From the NCBI GenBank assembly GCA_036833805.1, contig DAITPA010000015.1, forward strand, positions 1-33,570: 33,570 nt of DNA, read 5' to 3'. Below the pieces are notes generated by a model. The model was not told the DNA's origin. It saw nothing but the letters and a program-made list of their open reading frames with translations, and searched no databases. How positions within the stretch are numbered: position 1 is the first letter of the stretch; each line of letters starts with the position of its first letter. The stretch comes from PALSA-1196 sp036833805 (GTDB taxonomy: Bacteria; Pseudomonadota; Gammaproteobacteria; Steroidobacterales; Steroidobacteraceae). Shown here one piece after another: positions 1-7,242 of this stretch. A program made the position numbers and the translations under genes.

Positions 1-755
1 TCGTAGTCGCCGGTCGCATCGATCACGATGCGGCTGCCATCGCCGACGCGCGTGGCGTCGAAGCCGCTGACCGGGGTGCCGAAATCGGCGGCGTCATAGC
101 GACGCATGAGGTTCTGTGGCAGCTCGGCGCCGGCGAACTCCACGACGACCTGATTGCCGATCTGATGCAGATTGATCTGCGTATGCGGATCGGTGAGCTT
201 GACGATGACGCGGCCGGCGCCGTCGGCGCCGCGGCGAAAGTCGATGCTGCGGATGGCGCGAGCGGCCACGGTACCGCCGCTCGACGCGGATGAGGCCGCA
301 ACTGCAGGCGCCGCCGCGCTCATCGTGTGGCTCGCGGAGCCGAGCATCACGACAATGTTGTTACCGTCGACGCGCGTGTCGTAGGGCACGAGCTTGTCGA
401 GATTGAGCACCAGGCGGGTGCGGTCTTTGCCCTCGGCCGCCAGGATCGTATCAAGGCCTGACGAGTGCACGTCGATGCGCCGCGAGGGCAGCGCAAGGCC
501 AATATTCGGCAGGTCAAATGAGATGCGCGCGGGGTTGTCGATCGTGAACGACAGCGGCTGGGGCGCCGGCCCGGACAGACGCAGCGTCAGCTGCAACTGC
601 TGCCCGGGCAGCGTCTGCACGTCGATGGCCTGGAGCTTCGCGGTAGCCGCGTCCGCGGCGCCCGCCCGGACGCTCCAGAGCGCGCCGAGAGCGCATGCGA
701 CCGTGAGCCACGCAACCGCGGCCAGGGTCCGATTCGTCGGGCTGTGACGTTTCAT
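1..755 (-). CDS. pilQ: Type IV pilus secretin PilQ, N-terminal part (runs off left edge)
   Basis: PilQ forms the outer-membrane ring through which the type IV pilus leaves the cell. From ATG at 755 the frame stays open for 251 codons to the window edge. It starts with a basic n-region and a hydrophobic segment (residues about 10-32, AAVAWLTVACALGALWSVRA), a typical export signal. Two AMIN-like beta modules follow, with patterns such as FTIDNPARISFDLPN near residue 65 and a second copy around residues 160-240 (FRRGADGAGRVIVKLTD, then NQVVVEFAGAELP). AMIN domains bind peptidoglycan in PilQ. The N0/N1 and secretin domains would lie outside the window. It is last in pilMNOPQ, 30 bases after pilP. 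Identity rests on this architecture plus operon position, which together are strong. Confidence 0.93.
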   Translation of the reverse strand, partial: MKRHSPTNRTLAAVAWLTVACALGALWSVRAGAADAATAKLQAIDVQTLPGQQLQLTLRLSGPAPQPLSFTIDNPARISFDLPNIGLALPSRRIDVHSSGLDTILAAEGKDRTRLVLNLDKLVPYDTRVDGNNIVVMLGSASHTMSAAAPAVAASSASSGGTVAARAIRSIDFRRGADGAGRVIVKLTDPHTQINLHQIGNQVVVEFAGAELPQNLMRRYDAADFGTPVSGFDATRVGDGSRIVIDATGDY

Positions 756-785
756 TACTTTAGAGCTCCCTCGACTGCCGATCGA

Positions 786-1307
786 CTACTCGTTGAGACC
801 GAGCGACGCACGTCGCTCCATATACCCGCCGAGGCCGTCCGGTACGATTTCAATCAAACTGATCTTGGATGCGGTGACGTCCGTGACTTTGCCGTCGGCC
901 TGCCCCATATAGTCGCCAGGCACGATCCGATGCACGAGACCGTCCTTAGTCTGCACGAGGCCAAACATCCGGCCGGAAAGTTTGAGTGTTCCGACCATCT
1001 TCAGAGTATCAAGCGAAAACTGCTCGAGGAACTCACGATTGCGTTTCGAATCCGGACGCAGGCCGGAACTGCCTGGGCCGCCCGCGCCGCCAGGCTGGAA
1101 CGGCGAACGCATCGTCCCAGCGGAGTAGATGAAAGTCTCGTAGGGTTTCACTTCGGGCAGCGGCTCAACCCGACCGCCCGGCTCCTTCTTCGTATCCTCG
1201 ATGAAGCGCGCAAGATCGCTGTCGGCGCTCGAGCAAGCCACGAGACTTGCGTACAGCACGCAGGTCAGCACGGCGCAGGACTTGACGAAAAGGTTTTCGG
1301 ATTTCAT
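786..1307 (-). CDS. pilP: Type IV pilus inner-membrane lipoprotein PilP
   Basis: PilP is a lipoprotein that links the inner-membrane PilM/N/O platform to the PilQ secretin. The 173-residue product has a lipoprotein signal with lipobox LVAC ending at Cys25. A proline-rich low-complexity stretch follows (PGGRVEPLPEVKPYETFIYSAG). Next comes the conserved RSPFQP motif near residue 69 and the small C-terminal beta domain (GTLKLSGRMFGLVQTKDGLVHRIVPGDYMG), which is the PilP fold that contacts PilQ. The length is normal. It sits 30 bases after pilO and 30 bases before pilQ in one transcription unit. I see no defect. Confidence 0.95.
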   Translation of the reverse strand: MKSENLFVKSCAVLTCVLYASLVACSSADSDLARFIEDTKKEPGGRVEPLPEVKPYETFIYSAGTMRSPFQPGGAGGPGSSGLRPDSKRNREFLEQFSLDTLKMVGTLKLSGRMFGLVQTKDGLVHRIVPGDYMGQADGKVTDVTASKISLIEIVPDGLGGYMERRASLGLNE

Positions 1308-1337
1308 GTAGGTAATGCCACGCGGTACATTCGGCCG

Positions 1338-2000
1338 TTAGCCACCGGAACCGGGATGGCGTGCGGCCTTCTCGACCTTGCGCCTCTCGGCCTCCGCCGT
1401 CGCCAATTCCTCTTCATCGAGATAGCGATAGGTCTTTGCCGTCAGATCCAGATTCAACTGGTCGTAGCTGTCCTTATTTTCGGGCATAATCTGAATGTCA
1501 TGCAGTGTGACGATGCGCGGCAGCGCCGCGATGCCACTCACAAACTGCGCCAGCTGATGGTAGCCGCCGGAGAGCCTGATCTTGATGGGCAGCTCGGCAT
1601 AAAAATCCTTTTTCTGCTCGGGCGCGGGTTGAAAAAGTTTCTCCTCAAGTCCGGCCGCGAGCCCGGTCTGCGAAATATCAACGAGCAGGTTCGGCACTTC
1701 GGTCTTGCCGGGTAACTGGCGCAAGAGCGCGCCGAAGGAGCGCTCAATGTCTTTTAGCTGCTGCTTATAGACGTCAAGATTGATGGCCTTGGCGTGCTTA
1801 TTATGAAACTCGCCGCGTAGCGTCTGTTCCTGCGACTGTGCCTGATCGAGCTCCGGGCTCTTGTTCTGCCACACCCACACGTAAGCAAGCACGAAGGTGA
1901 CGATCAAGAACCAAATGGCAACCGCGCCGATGCGGACGCCGAGCGGCCAACGGCCGGGGTCGCGCGGGTCGAGCGCCCGCAGTTCCTCAAGTACGCTCAT
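1338..2000 (-). CDS. pilO: Type IV pilus inner-membrane protein PilO
   Basis: PilO pairs with PilN to form the periplasmic coiled-coil and ferredoxin-like part of the pilus alignment complex. The 220-residue protein has a short cytoplasmic N-terminus (LDPRDPGRWPLGVR), one transmembrane helix at about residues 26-47, a coiled-coil region to about residue 95, then the globular domain containing LPIKIRLSGGYHQLAQFVSGIAALPRIV, a hallmark of the family. The ATG at 2000 overlaps the pilN stop by four bases (ATGA), so translational coupling to PilN is likely and fits a 1:1 heterodimer. The highly charged tail (EERRKVEKAARHPGSGG-like) is not conserved in the family. Confidence 0.95.
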   Translation of the reverse strand: MSVLEELRALDPRDPGRWPLGVRIGAVAIWFLIVTFVLAYVWVWQNKSPELDQAQSQEQTLRGEFHNKHAKAINLDVYKQQLKDIERSFGALLRQLPGKTEVPNLLVDISQTGLAAGLEEKLFQPAPEQKKDFYAELPIKIRLSGGYHQLAQFVSGIAALPRIVTLHDIQIMPENKDSYDQLNLDLTAKTYRYLDEEELATAEAERRKVEKAARHPGSGG

Positions 2001-2602
2001 CGCGTGCTCCCCGTGGCGGCCAATACTTTGCGGGCGGGGCGCGCCGGGGCGTCATCCGGACCGCCGGTTGTGACCTGGTCCGCGAACAGCGTGAAGCTTG
2101 AACCGGGCGACTTGCCCTTGCCCGTCTCGACTACTTCAAGCTCGGGGTTCTTCAGCCACTCGGAGCCGTCGATATTGCGCATGAAAGCGGACACGCGCGT
2201 GCTCGACTGGGCGACGCCTTCGAATTTCAGGCGCTTGTCGGTTTGCTTCACGCTCGTGAGATACACGCCATCGGGCAGTGCGCGCACGATTTCATCAAAG
2301 AGATGCACGATCTGCGGCCGTGAGCGCTGCAGCTTCTCAATGATATCCATGCGCGCAATGTACTTCTGCTTCGCGCTCTCGAGATCGTTGATTTCCTCGA
2401 TCTGCTTGTCGAGCTTTTTGATCTCGGCACGCAGCATCTCGTTGCGGCGCTGCTGCGCATCGACCATCGAGCCCATCAGGAGATAGGCTGCGAACGCGGC
2501 AACGATCGCGGCGATCGTGCCGCCGCCGAGCGCAACCAGAAAAGCGAGCTTGCGCTCTTTGCGCTGCTCTTCACGCCAGGGAAGTAGGTTGATGCGCGGC
2601 AT
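1997..2602 (-). CDS. pilN: Type IV pilus inner-membrane protein PilN
   Basis: PilN anchors the cytoplasmic actin-like PilM to the inner membrane and dimerises with PilO. I start it at ATG 2602 because the product then opens with MPRINLLPWREE. The INLLPWRE motif is the PilM-binding peptide of PilN and is normally at the extreme N-terminus; the frame stays open upstream into pilM, but that extension has no support. The 201-residue protein has a transmembrane helix at about residues 22-46, a coiled coil (residues about 50-100, rich in E/K/R) and a ferredoxin-like domain (LPDGVYLTSVKQTDKRLKFEG). Only one base separates it from the pilM stop. Its end overlaps pilO by four bases. Confidence 0.95.
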   Translation of the reverse strand: MPRINLLPWREEQRKERKLAFLVALGGGTIAAIVAAFAAYLLMGSMVDAQQRRNEMLRAEIKKLDKQIEEINDLESAKQKYIARMDIIEKLQRSRPQIVHLFDEIVRALPDGVYLTSVKQTDKRLKFEGVAQSSTRVSAFMRNIDGSEWLKNPELEVVETGKGKSPGSSFTLFADQVTTGGPDDAPARPARKVLAATGSTR

Positions 2603-2603
2603 A

Positions 2604-3668
2604 TCAGTCAAAACTCCGCAGCGCGAGGCCGCAAGCGGTGAGGAGGGCCGTCGCATCGCGCTGCACGGCCTGGGCCTTGGCGCGCGAGGAGAGCTTCATC
2701 TGCCCGAGCGGATCGCCTTTCTCCGCCGCGATTCCGACGCGGCTCGAGATCACATCCGCAGCTCCAGATATGTTGGCGCAGCCGCCGCATACCAGAATCT
2801 TCTCCGGCTGTTCACGCCCTGAGCCTGACGCAAGGTAGAACTGCAGCGAACGGCTCACCTGCTGGGTCATGTCGTCGGTGAAGGGGTCGAGCACTTCGGC
2901 CTGGTAGTTGCCCGGCAGGCCTCCCTCTTTCTTCGCGCGTCCCGCCTCTTCCATCGAGAGGCCGTAGGTACGCATGATCTCTTCGGTCAGCTGCTGACCG
3001 CCGAAGGCGAAATCGCGCGTGTAGACAACCTTCAGGCTGCGCAGCACGGAGAATGTCGTGCTGCTCGCGCCAAAGTCGACTACCGCGATGGTGCGGTCAA
3101 TGCCGCCGTCGGGCATCTGATGGGTCATGAGCTTGCAGGCGTTCTCGAGGGCAAACGCCTCGACATCGACAATCTTTGCCGTGAGACCGGCGGCCTTGAC
3201 CGCCGCTTGACGCTGCTCGACGTTCTCAGTGCGCGTGGCAACCAGGAGCACGTCATTGGCGTCGTGATCCTTTTCCGCGCCACCCAGCACTTCAAAGTCG
3301 TAGCTGACTTCATCCATCGGAAAGGGAATGTACTGGTCTGCCTGCATCTCGACCTGCGCTTCGAGGTCGGTGGCGCGCAGACCGCGCGGCATCTGGATCA
3401 CTTTAGTGATGGCAGCATCGCCGCTGATCGCGACCGCGACTTCAGTGCTGCGGGCGCCCGCGCGCTTCACAGCGCGGCGGATGGCCTCGCCGACCGCCTC
3501 GGCATCGACAATTGCCTTCTCGTTGATCGCATTCTGTGGAGTGGGCTCCGCCGCATAGGCCTCGACACGATATTGACCCCCCGCCATGGCAAGCTCTATG
3601 AGCTTTACCGAGGAGGTCGTGATGTCCAGACCCAGTAGCGGACGATACTTACGTTGGAAGAGGAACAA
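2604..3668 (-). CDS. pilM: Type IV pilus assembly ATPase-like PilM (actin-like)
   Basis: PilM is a cytoplasmic FtsA/actin-like ATP-binding protein that binds the PilN N-terminus and connects the pilus motor to the envelope complex. The 354-residue product begins MFLFQRKYRPLLGLDITTSSVKLIELA, with the phosphate-1 loop LDITTSSVK. The second phosphate-binding region is VVDFGASSTTFSVL near residue 202, and the adenosine-binding ILVCGGCANISG is near residue 297. The start codon is TTG at 3668. It is preceded by AAGGA at a suitable distance, and no ATG lies in a better place. It heads the pilMNOPQ operon. A c-di-GMP riboswitch and two candidate promoters lie upstream, so pilus platform synthesis is probably tied to second-messenger level. 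Confidence 0.95.
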   Translation of the reverse strand: MFLFQRKYRPLLGLDITTSSVKLIELAMAGGQYRVEAYAAEPTPQNAINEKAIVDAEAVGEAIRRAVKRAGARSTEVAVAISGDAAITKVIQMPRGLRATDLEAQVEMQADQYIPFPMDEVSYDFEVLGGAEKDHDANDVLLVATRTENVEQRQAAVKAAGLTAKIVDVEAFALENACKLMTHQMPDGGIDRTIAVVDFGASSTTFSVLRSLKVVYTRDFAFGGQQLTEEIMRTYGLSMEEAGRAKKEGGLPGNYQAEVLDPFTDDMTQQVSRSLQFYLASGSGREQPEKILVCGGCANISGAADVISSRVGIAAEKGDPLGQMKLSSRAKAQAVQRDATALLTACGLALRSFD

Positions 3669-3731
3669 ATTTATATTTCCTTTTCAGTAAGTTACGCCCG
3701 AAAGCGCCCGTCCCGCGTCAATTACGCACGC

Positions 3732-3760
3732 ACTATATAACAGCACAAAGTTAAATTGAA
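3732..3760 (-). promoter_or_regulatory. Candidate proximal promoter for pilM
   Basis: On the minus strand a -10-like TATAGT (3737-3732) lies 17 bases after a weak -35-like TTCAAT (3760-3755), in a locally AT-rich stretch, about 65 bases ahead of the pilM start. A 16-base perfect palindrome touches the upstream edge of the -35 element. If used, this promoter would bypass the upstream riboswitch. Only the -10 is a good match, so this is tentative. Confidence 0.35.
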
Positions 3761-3776
3761 CGTGAGACGTCTCACG
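3761..3776. promoter_or_regulatory. 16-bp perfect palindrome in the pilM leader (operator or terminator hairpin)
   Basis: The sequence CGTGAGACGTCTCACG is perfectly self-complementary. As minus-strand RNA it can fold into a 6-bp stem with an ACGU loop, followed by the U-rich run UUCAAUUUAACUUU, so it could be a weak intrinsic terminator in the riboswitch leader. As DNA it abuts a candidate -35 element and could be the site of a dimeric regulator. The sequence alone does not decide between the two. Confidence 0.45.
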
Positions 3777-3985
3777 GATTGGCAGGTTTACGCCGTCCGA
3801 AGCCTTCCCGGCACGAACGCTCCGGACAAGGGATGGCTCTCCTGCGCTCAACGATTTGTGCAGTGCATGGTCCAAGTATCGTCGGAGACGCTGACCTCAA
3901 GCCGTGGACGCGTGCGCACGCGACGCTTAGGGTATGCAGCCCGAACAACCTTGTTCCCGCGCGTAGTCCGCGATCGGAAGATGGT

Positions 3986-4084
3986 TTAAGGTTCGCGCCG
4001 GCAACCCCGCTGTCGTAGGCACTCGAGTCCCGTAGACCGGTGGCTTTGCGTCCCCACCTTTCGGTGAGTTTGCCCTCGAAACGC
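3986..4084 (-). ncRNA. Cyclic-di-GMP class I riboswitch (GEMM-I) ahead of pilMNOPQ
   Basis: Read on the minus strand, the segment contains in order the conserved blocks of the GEMM-I aptamer: AGGGCAAAC; a P2 stem CUCACC/GGUGGG closed by a GAAA tetraloop; GGGACGCAAAGCC; a P3 arm; and AGCGGGGUUGCCGG. These match the Vibrio cholerae Vc2 aptamer block by block, including the tetraloop, the A in GGGACGC that stacks between the ligand bases, and the AGCGGGGUU strand. The AGGGCAAAC block keeps a G where, as I recall, the cGAMP-selective GEMM-Ib variants of Geobacter have A, so c-di-GMP is the expected ligand. A promoter lies directly upstream. The next gene on this strand is pilM, about 320 bases downstream. 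The expression platform is not obvious. Confidence 0.93.
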
Positions 4085-4088
4085 AGCT

Positions 4089-4117
4089 ACTATGCATAGC
4101 GACCGCCGCTAGCGCAA
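4089..4117 (-). promoter_or_regulatory. Candidate sigma-70 promoter driving the riboswitch leader
   Basis: On the minus strand, TTGCGC (4117-4112) is followed after exactly 17 bases by CATAGT (4094-4089). The predicted transcription start, about 7 bases on, falls at about 4082, right at the 5' edge of the GEMM aptamer, where a riboswitch transcript should begin. The -10 lies in the palindrome CTATGCATAG (4090-4099), so a divergent promoter for mrcA may share this spot. Confidence 0.55.
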
Positions 4118-4136
4118 GCCGATAAAGTCGCGATCT

Positions 4137-6602
4137 GTGAAACAGAATTACTTTCGGATACTGATAGTTGCGGCGGGAAGTGTGCTCCTGTTCACACTTC
4201 TTGGTGCCTACGCGCTTGCCGCAAGCTACGTGTATCTGGCTCCGGACCTGCCTTCGGCCGAGGCCATGCGCAAGGTCGAGCTGCAGATTCCACTGCGTGT
4301 CTACACCAGAAGCGGCGCCTTGATGGCGCAGATCGGCGAACAGCGCCGCATCCCGGTCACCTATGCGCAGATTCCTGAGGTCGTCAAACAGGCGTTCCTC
4401 GCCGCCGAGGACGAGCGCTTCTTCACGCACCACGGCATCGACTTTCCAGGCGTCATGCGCGCGATCTTCGTGGACCTCCTCTCGGGCGATCGCACGCAGG
4501 GCGCGAGCACGATCACGATGCAGGCGGCACGCAACATGTACCTGACGCAGGAAAGGACCTGGAGGAGGAAGCTCCAGGAGACGTTTCTGACCTATCGGAT
4601 GGAGCGCGAATTCACCAAAGAGGAGATTTTTGGGCTCTATTTGAATGTCATCTTCTTCGGCCAGCGTGCCTATGGAGTGGCAGCCGCCGCGGAAACCTTC
4701 TTCGGCAAGAGCCTCGAGCAGCTCAGCGTGGCGCAGGCGGCAACTCTGGGCGGCATTCCCAAGGCACCGTCACACTACAATCCGATCGTGAACCCGAAAG
4801 CCGCCGCCGGGCGGCGCTCCTATGTCCTAAGGCGCATGCTTGACCTCGGTTTCATCGATGCGGCGACCGCACAAAGCGCGAATCAGGAGCCCATGCTCGC
4901 GCGTGCGCACGCGCCTCTTTTTGACGTGGAAGCCCCGGACGTTGCCGAAATGGCGCGCGCCGATATCCGCGCACGCTTCGGGCCGGGCGCGGAGAACGCA
5001 GGTTACCGGGTGTACACCACTATCGATGGCCGCCTGCAGACGGCCGCGACCCGCGCCGTGCGCATCGGCCTCATTGAGTACGACCGCCGTCACGGCTGGC
5101 GTGGACCGGCGGCGCACAAGGAATTGGGGACGAAGAGCCGGCCGGAAGAATTCGAGGCGTTGCTCGAACCGTACGCGACCATGGGCGATCTGTCGCCGGC
5201 GGTGGTCGTGTCGGTTGCTGACAAAGCAGCGCGCACTTTCATCAAGTCGCACGGCTTTGCCGAGATCCAGTGGGAGGGTCTTTCCTGGGCGCGCCGCGAA
5301 CTGCATCCGGACGTACTCGGGCCGCAGCCGAAGAATGCCAACGGCATCCTGCTGCCGGGCGACGTCGTATATGTCGTCGCCGACGGCGGCGGAACGGCGC
5401 AGCTCGCGCAATCGCCCGCGGCGCAGAGCGCGCTCGTCGCGCTCGATCCGAACGACGGCGCCATCGCAGCCCTTGTGGGCGGCTTCGACTTCTTCACGAA
5501 TAAATTCAATCGCGCAACCCAGGCGCACCGACAACCCGGCTCGGGGTTTAAGCCCTTCTTGTATTCCAGCGCGCTCGAGAACGGCTTCACTCCGGCCTCG
5601 GTGCTCCTCGATGCGCCCATCGTGATGGAGGGCGACGGCTTGGAAACCGCTTGGCGCCCGGAGAACTCGACCGGCGACTTTCATGGACCGACGCGGCTGC
5701 GCGAGGCGCTCGTGCGCTCGCGCAATCTCGTTTCAATTCGCCTGCTGCGCGCCCTGGGGACGCCGTACGCGATCGACTACATTTCGAAATTCGGCTTTAA
5801 CCGCGCAAGTCTGCCGACAAATCTCACGCTCGCGCTGGGCACAGTGCAGGCAACACCGCTCGAGATTGCAACCGGCTACGCCGTGTTCGCCAACGGCGGC
5901 TTTCGCGTTCAGCCGTACTTCGTCGACCGCATCGAGAACGCGGCAGACCAGGTCGTGTGGCGCGCCGCTCCGCGTGTCGCCTGCGAGGACTGCGAAAAAG
6001 CAGTGAGCCTCGCCGATCTGCCAGCGAGTGCCGATGCGGCCACCGCGCTGCGCAATGCAGACGCTTTGCGCGGCGGACCCGGCTATCTGCCGCCGGCGCG
6101 CCTTGCCGAACGCGTCATCAGTCCGCAGAACGACTATCTCATGACGGACATGATGATGGATGTGATCAAGCGCGGCACCGGGCGCCGCGCGATGGCGCTC
6201 GGGCGCACGGATCTTGCCGGCAAGACCGGCACGACCAATGAGGCGAAGGACACGTGGTTCAATGGCTTCACGCGCAGCCTTGTGTGCACGGTGTGGGTCG
6301 GTTTTGATCAGGAACGACCGCTCGGCGAGAGCGAAGAGGGGGCAAAGACCGCGCTGCCGATCTGGATGCACTTCATGCGCGAGGCGCTGCGCGGCGTGCC
6401 GGAGCGGCGCCGACCGATGCCCGATGGGCTGATTCAGCTCAAGATCTCGCCCGAGACAGGCATGCTCGCAAGCGGCGAGAATCCGGAAGCGATATCCGAA
6501 ACTTTTTTGGTGGATCACCTGCCCACCGGCAGCACACCCGGGGATGAAGGCACGGCCCCCGCAAGTGCGGAAGGCTCTGCACCGGGCGAGCCGATTTTTT
6601 AG
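4137..6602 (+). CDS. mrcA: Penicillin-binding protein 1A (bifunctional transglycosylase/transpeptidase)
   Basis: This class A PBP polymerises lipid II into glycan strands and crosslinks them in the periplasm. The 821-residue product has a signal anchor at about residues 8-32. The GT51 transglycosylase domain follows, with catalytic motif EDERFFTHHGID near residue 90 and GASTITMQAARN. A PBP1a-type OB insert is at about residues 300-420 (RRHGWRGPAAHKE, then MGDLSPAVVVSV). The transpeptidase domain has SGFK near 468 (active Ser), SRN near 527 and KTGT near 695. All catalytic motifs are intact and the length is close to that of E. coli PBP1a. I used GTG at 4137; no strong ribosome-binding site precedes it. 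It is divergent from pilM, the classic gammaproteobacterial arrangement. Confidence 0.96.
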   Translation: MKQNYFRILIVAAGSVLLFTLLGAYALAASYVYLAPDLPSAEAMRKVELQIPLRVYTRSGALMAQIGEQRRIPVTYAQIPEVVKQAFLAAEDERFFTHHGIDFPGVMRAIFVDLLSGDRTQGASTITMQAARNMYLTQERTWRRKLQETFLTYRMEREFTKEEIFGLYLNVIFFGQRAYGVAAAAETFFGKSLEQLSVAQAATLGGIPKAPSHYNPIVNPKAAAGRRSYVLRRMLDLGFIDAATAQSANQEPMLARAHAPLFDVEAPDVAEMARADIRARFGPGAENAGYRVYTTIDGRLQTAATRAVRIGLIEYDRRHGWRGPAAHKELGTKSRPEEFEALLEPYATMGDLSPAVVVSVADKAARTFIKSHGFAEIQWEGLSWARRELHPDVLGPQPKNANGILLPGDVVYVVADGGGTAQLAQSPAAQSALVALDPNDGAIAALVGGFDFFTNKFNRATQAHRQPGSGFKPFLYSSALENGFTPASVLLDAPIVMEGDGLETAWRPENSTGDFHGPTRLREALVRSRNLVSIRLLRALGTPYAIDYISKFGFNRASLPTNLTLALGTVQATPLEIATGYAVFANGGFRVQPYFVDRIENAADQVVWRAAPRVACEDCEKAVSLADLPASADAATALRNADALRGGPGYLPPARLAERVISPQNDYLMTDMMMDVIKRGTGRRAMALGRTDLAGKTGTTNEAKDTWFNGFTRSLVCTVWVGFDQERPLGESEEGAKTALPIWMHFMREALRGVPERRRPMPDGLIQLKISPETGMLASGENPEAISETFLVDHLPTGSTPGDEGTAPASAEGSAPGEPIF

Positions 6603-6621
6603 AACAAGCGAATCGCACACG

Positions 6622-7242
6622 ATGAACAAGCGACGTCCAGTTCGAGCCGAAAATCTGCGGCTTGCGCTCGCGCAGGAAGCGGCGCGCGTGATGGCCGAGC
6701 ATGGCATCCGCGACTTTCTCGCGGCGAAGCGCAAGGCCGCCGAGCGCTTCGGAGTCGTGGATGGTGCGGTGCTGCCGAAGAATATCGAGATCGAAGCCGC
6801 GCTCGCCCAATACCAGCGCCTGTTCGCTGCCGAATCCCATGCCGAGTCGCTCCTGACCCAGCGCCATGTGGCGCTGCAGGCCATGCGCTGTCTCGCCGAA
6901 TACGCGCCGCGCCTGGTCGGCTCCGTTCTAAGCGGTACCGCCACCGCACACTGCGACGTGCAGCTGCACCTCTTTGCCGACAGCGCCGAGGCGGTGCTCA
7001 TCAAACTCATGGACCAGTCGATTCCGCATGAGGTAACCGCGCGCCGCGTGAAGATGGGTGGCGAGCGCGTGCTCGCCTACCCGGCGGTGCTTTTTGCGAT
7101 CGATGAGCAGGCCATCGAGGCGACGGTGTTTCCCGCCGATGGCATCCGTCAGGCGCCGGTGAGCCCGGTGGATGGCAAGCCGATGCGGCGCGCGAATGTC
7201 GGCGAGGTCGAGGCGTTGATCGCCGAATCAGCCGCGCTCTGA
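6622..7242 (+). CDS. Small nucleotidyltransferase-like protein of unknown function
   Basis: The 206-residue product has no signal or membrane segment. Its N-terminal half is helical and charged (KRRPVRAENLRLALAQEAARVMAEHGIRDFLAAKRKAAERFG). Its middle carries VGSVLSGTATAHCDVQLHLF at about residues 98-117. This resembles the hG[GS]-x(9-13)-Dh[DE]h signature of the nucleotidyltransferase fold, but the second acidic residue is replaced by Gln (DVQ). The rest looks like a small alpha/beta domain (EAVLIKLMDQSIPHE, then VLFAIDEQAIEATVF). I start at ATG 6622, 19 bases after the mrcA stop; the frame is open further upstream but overlaps mrcA there. It converges on gltA with a 15-base tail-to-tail overlap. 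The fold assignment is an inference from one motif; the function is unknown. Confidence 0.85.
   Translation: MNKRRPVRAENLRLALAQEAARVMAEHGIRDFLAAKRKAAERFGVVDGAVLPKNIEIEAALAQYQRLFAAESHAESLLTQRHVALQAMRCLAEYAPRLVGSVLSGTATAHCDVQLHLFADSAEAVLIKLMDQSIPHEVTARRVKMGGERVLAYPAVLFAIDEQAIEATVFPADGIRQAPVSPVDGKPMRRANVGEVEALIAESAAL

Noticed and set aside
744..1715. Long plus-strand open frame opposite pilP/pilO
   Set aside because: It is antisense to clearly conserved pilus genes, has no recognisable domain and is Arg/His-rich, typical of shadow frames in GC-rich DNA.
3909..3922. Palindrome CGCGTGCGCACGCG as an intrinsic terminator of the riboswitch
   Set aside because: It forms a strong stem but no T-rich run follows on either strand.
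5733..7010. 425-codon minus-strand open frame opposite mrcA and the next gene
   Set aside because: It spans two well-supported plus-strand genes and its translation shows no family features.
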